This document shows, one piece after another, positions 20,305 to 21,106 of a DNA stretch of 21,106 nucleotides. Source of the stretch: a virus. The translations under genes were made by a program, and so were the position numbers. Every line of letters begins with the position of its first letter. Position 1 is the first letter of the stretch. The notes under the pieces were generated by a model. It made no database searches. It worked only from the letters and a program-made list of their open reading frames with translations, and was not told the DNA's origin. The stretch covers positions 1 through 21,106 of the IMG/VR virus record IMGVR_UViG_3300042908_000769, one strand, 5' to 3'.

Positions 20305-20820
20305 ATGCCGAGGATCCTCTACGACCCGCAGACCGCGACACTCATCACCTGGCCCCGGCAGGACGACGAGGACGTGGTGGGCCTGCAGCCGCCGGTGGTG
20401 ATGTTGTGGATTGAGCAGGCTCAAGCCCCCACCGACTACGACCCGGCGGCCTACGGGCTGGCGCCGACGCAGGATGTGGATCTCGATGCGCTGGTGTTGC
20501 GGCGCGGGTGGGAGCTGGTGGAGTTGCCGCCTCCCCCTCCAGTGGTGCCCGCGCCCCGGTGGGTGCAGTTTGCTGAGCAGCTCGCGGCGGATGCTGCGGT
20601 GAATGGCCTGGTCGCCACATGCGCGAGTCAGGCCCCGGTGCTGCATCTGATGCTCGGCGTGGGGCTGGGCCAGGCCGCGCAAGGCGACCCGGCCACGTTC
20701 CTGGCGGCATGGGGGCAGGCGCGGGCGACCGGGCTGGTGGCGCCTGAGCTGGCGGCGCAGGTTGCTGCGCTGGCTGGTGGGTTCGATCTACCGGCGGAGT
20801 TCGTGGAGGGCCTCGGCTGA
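20305..20820 (+). CDS. Hypothetical protein following the fibre gene (171 aa)
   Basis: A 171-residue protein that follows the fibre gene with a two-base gap, in the place where fibre chaperones or assembly proteins often lie. It starts MPRILYDPQTATLITWP, has a Pro-rich link (ELPPPPPVVPAPRW, about residues 73-86), and a helical C-terminal half (FAEQLAADAAVNGLVATCAS, VLHLMLGVGLGQAAQGDPAT, AWGQARATGLVAPELAAQV). I do not recognise a defined family. It ends with TGATG overlapping the next start. Confidence 0.6.
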   Translation: MPRILYDPQTATLITWPRQDDEDVVGLQPPVVMLWIEQAQAPTDYDPAAYGLAPTQDVDLDALVLRRGWELVELPPPPPVVPAPRWVQFAEQLAADAAVNGLVATCASQAPVLHLMLGVGLGQAAQGDPATFLAAWGQARATGLVAPELAAQVAALAGGFDLPAEFVEGLG

Positions 20821-21106
20821 TGTGGTTGCTCAATCCCTATCGGTTTGCGGCTGGGGTGGCGCTTCTTCTTGATCTATACCCCAGCGCCGCAGCGGCCTAC
20901 AGCCTCCGCCTGCTGCGAACCGCTTACAATGGCCCGGTGATTCGCGTGCGACGGAGCAGCGACAACACCGAACAGGACTTCACCGCTGCTCAGGTGACAG
21001 ATGGAACGCTGACGGCCTTTTGTGGCGCTGGCAATGGTTTCGTGCGGACTTGGTACGACCAAAGTGGTAACGGCATACACATTGCACAGACCGACAATAC
21101 AAAACA
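20820..21106 (+). CDS. Arabinofuranosidase-B-like tail protein (3' end cut by window edge)
   Basis: About 95 residues are visible before the window ends. It starts MWLLNPYRFA, a common N-terminus of phage tail-tip and fibre proteins. It then has LDLYPSAAAAYSLRLLRTAY, VIRVRRSSDNTEQDF, AFCGAGNGFVRTWYDQSGNG. That series is the start of the catalytic/lectin-like domain of alpha-L-arabinofuranosidase B and of phage proteins sharing it. It may bind or cut surface polysaccharide. Catalytic residues lie further on and cannot be checked. G+C falls near the right edge. Confidence 0.7.
   Translation, partial: MWLLNPYRFAAGVALLLDLYPSAAAAYSLRLLRTAYNGPVIRVRRSSDNTEQDFTAAQVTDGTLTAFCGAGNGFVRTWYDQSGNGIHIAQTDNTK

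Noticed and set aside
1-21106. CRISPR array, insertion sequence or rRNA.
   Set aside because: No regularly spaced repeats, transposase motifs or rRNA-like sequence were seen.

Overview
This window is part of the genome of a tailed double-stranded DNA bacteriophage, or a prophage of one. The sequence is GC-rich, near 65-70% G+C over most of its length. The host is probably a high-GC picocyanobacterium of the Synechococcus/Cyanobium type. Three things point that way: the single-strand binding protein at the left edge closely resembles the picocyanobacterial SSB pattern as I remember it; a 60-residue ORF aligns without gaps to the cyanobacterial phycobilisome-degradation protein NblA; and many genes start after A/C-rich leaders with no Shine-Dalgarno sequence. 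I see no integrase, repressor or attachment site, so lysogeny cannot be judged from this window.

Left arm, minus strand (1-2708): a recombination operon reading leftwards. Its order is a RecE-like PD-(D/E)XK exonuclease, a low-GC inserted gene flanked by a perfect 17-bp direct repeat, a small one-helix membrane protein, a RecT annealing protein and SSB (cut by the window edge). Exonuclease, RecT and SSB together form a double-strand-end recombination set.

Early/replication arm, plus strand (2862-8847): this starts from a divergent regulatory region. A single-gene cassette (2862-3080) with its own promoter and terminator comes first. A second, related promoter with a hairpin leader then precedes a string of very small genes, an SF2 helicase with a zinc ribbon, a VRR-NUC nuclease, further small genes and a large prim-pol/VirE-type primase-helicase. 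Many junctions are ATGA overlaps. A strong terminator ends this arm.

Middle (8848-11116): a 323-bp non-coding stretch holds tandem C-rich repeats, an AT-rich hairpin loop and a 16-bp palindrome, and is a candidate origin or operator. An NblA-like gene follows, overlapping a glycoside-hydrolase-like TIM barrel gene, which overlaps a minor-tail-Z-like gene. A 184-bp gap with hairpins precedes the packaging genes.

Late arm, plus strand (11117-21106): terminase small and large subunits, a neck protein with a gpW-like C-terminus, a lambda-type portal, a prohead protease fused to an HK97-fold major capsid protein, small head genes, an FII-like head-tail joining protein, then tail-fibre-type proteins. 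The last is an arabinofuranosidase-like protein cut by the window edge. Codon choice changes from mostly C-ending in the early genes to mostly G-ending in the packaging and portal genes, and back to C-ending inside the capsid half of the fusion, which suggests module mosaicism.
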